This document shows, piece by piece, positions 63,703-64,000 of a DNA stretch of 64,000 nucleotides. Origin of the DNA: Filimonas zeae (GTDB lineage Bacteria; Bacteroidota; Bacteroidia; Chitinophagales; Chitinophagaceae); contig NZ_BMIB01000002.1 of assembly GCF_014641615.1 (NCBI RefSeq), positions 620,001 through 684,000 on the forward strand, in the 5' to 3' direction. Made by a program: the position numbers and the translations under genes. The notes under the pieces were generated by a model. The model was given only the letters and a program-made list of their open reading frames with translations, had not been told where the DNA came from and ran no database searches. Numbering within the stretch: position 1 is the first letter of the stretch; each line of letters opens with the position of its first letter.

Positions 63703-64000
63703 ATGACAGGTATCAAGTTTCATATAGCAAGATTGCTGCTGTTTACAGTAGCACTGCAAATACTCAACCTGAGTATTTACATGCAGGACTTTGAGCCCCT
63801 CAAAACCCACAAACACAGCATTGGCGAGGTAAACGAAATCAACTCCATTGTTGAATACGTAGCTGAAATAGTGCTGGAACACAAAGGCGCCCTGCCCGAG
63901 TACAAACAGCAGAACAGCGATCATACTGCCTTACAACTACACAAACACGCCCCGGTTAAAATGATCACGTTTGATGATCTGCAGCCGCAACGCGTTTTCA
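63703..64000 (+). CDS. Partial small exported or membrane-anchored protein
   Basis: The frame opens at ATG 63703 and runs to the window edge (99 codons) without a stop. A hydrophobic segment at residues 7-24 (IARLLLFTVALQILNLSIYM) is a signal peptide or anchor. The rest is polar with several His (THKHSIGEVNEINSIVEYVA, QLHKHAPVKM). The order NEINSIVEYV...EIVL..K and LHKH resembles a small-protein group seen in Bacteroidota, but I cannot assign a function. C-terminus lies beyond the window. Confidence 0.65.
   Translation, partial: MTGIKFHIARLLLFTVALQILNLSIYMQDFEPLKTHKHSIGEVNEINSIVEYVAEIVLEHKGALPEYKQQNSDHTALQLHKHAPVKMITFDDLQPQRVF

Overview
This window comes from a Bacteroidota chromosome, most likely a member of Chitinophagaceae (Chitinophaga/Niastella/Filimonas-like). 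The evidence is a SusC/SusD pair, type IX secretion sorting domains, a fused SecDF, a NusB with a long N-terminal extension, a CCDC81-type HU/SPOR protein, and repeated TAnnTTTG promoter elements in place of Shine-Dalgarno-led starts. No rRNA, tRNA, CRISPR array, insertion sequence or integrase was seen.

Layout. 1-11134 (minus): two giant secreted proteins, the first cut by the window edge; the second ends in a type B T9SS sorting domain. 11487-14204 (plus): histidine kinase, response regulator and a secreted protein built of six exact-length 22-residue repeats. 14293-23231 (minus): a sus-like alpha-glucan locus of SusR-like regulator, SusC, SusD and GH97 alpha-glucosidase. 23295-29019 (plus): nucleoside transporter, M43 metalloprotease with a T9SS tail, and MqnE of the futalosine menaquinone route. 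29184-31465 (plus): lipocalin-like lipoprotein, ECF sigma factor and a membrane protein that looks like an anti-sigma domain joined to a beta-barrel. 31462-38734: serine dehydratase, small HTH protein, a protein with two sigma-region-4-like segments, a GT39-type glycosyltransferase with a PAP2 phosphatase, a FAS1 lipoprotein and an aspartate aminotransferase. 38826-43997 (minus): TreZ, a GH13 alpha-glucosidase and a DUF5723 protein.

44166-57815 is housekeeping: rRNA methyltransferase, CoaE, a tail-fibre-like protein, YajC-DUF1573-NusB, GroES-GroEL, a PQQ-propeller lipoprotein, the HU/SPOR protein, a small membrane protein, an FKBP lipoprotein and SecDF. 57940-63588: an unrecognised cytoplasmic protein, an Omp28/TlpA/DUF6029 cluster and an AraC regulator; a last secreted or anchored protein is cut by the right edge.

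The most unusual signals are: the 22-residue repeat protein tied to a two-component system; the sigma/anti-sigma-barrel pair; a protein with two sigma-4-like HTHs and no sigma-2; a terminator hairpin made from the coding ends of two convergent genes whose stop codons share one TTAA; a perfect 21-bp palindrome between nusB and groES; and several genes whose TAnnTTTG element lies only 3-6 nt before the start codon, suggesting leaderless or nearly leaderless mRNAs. Several genes (the first and last in the window) are open at the edges. All family names are from motif reading, not database searches.
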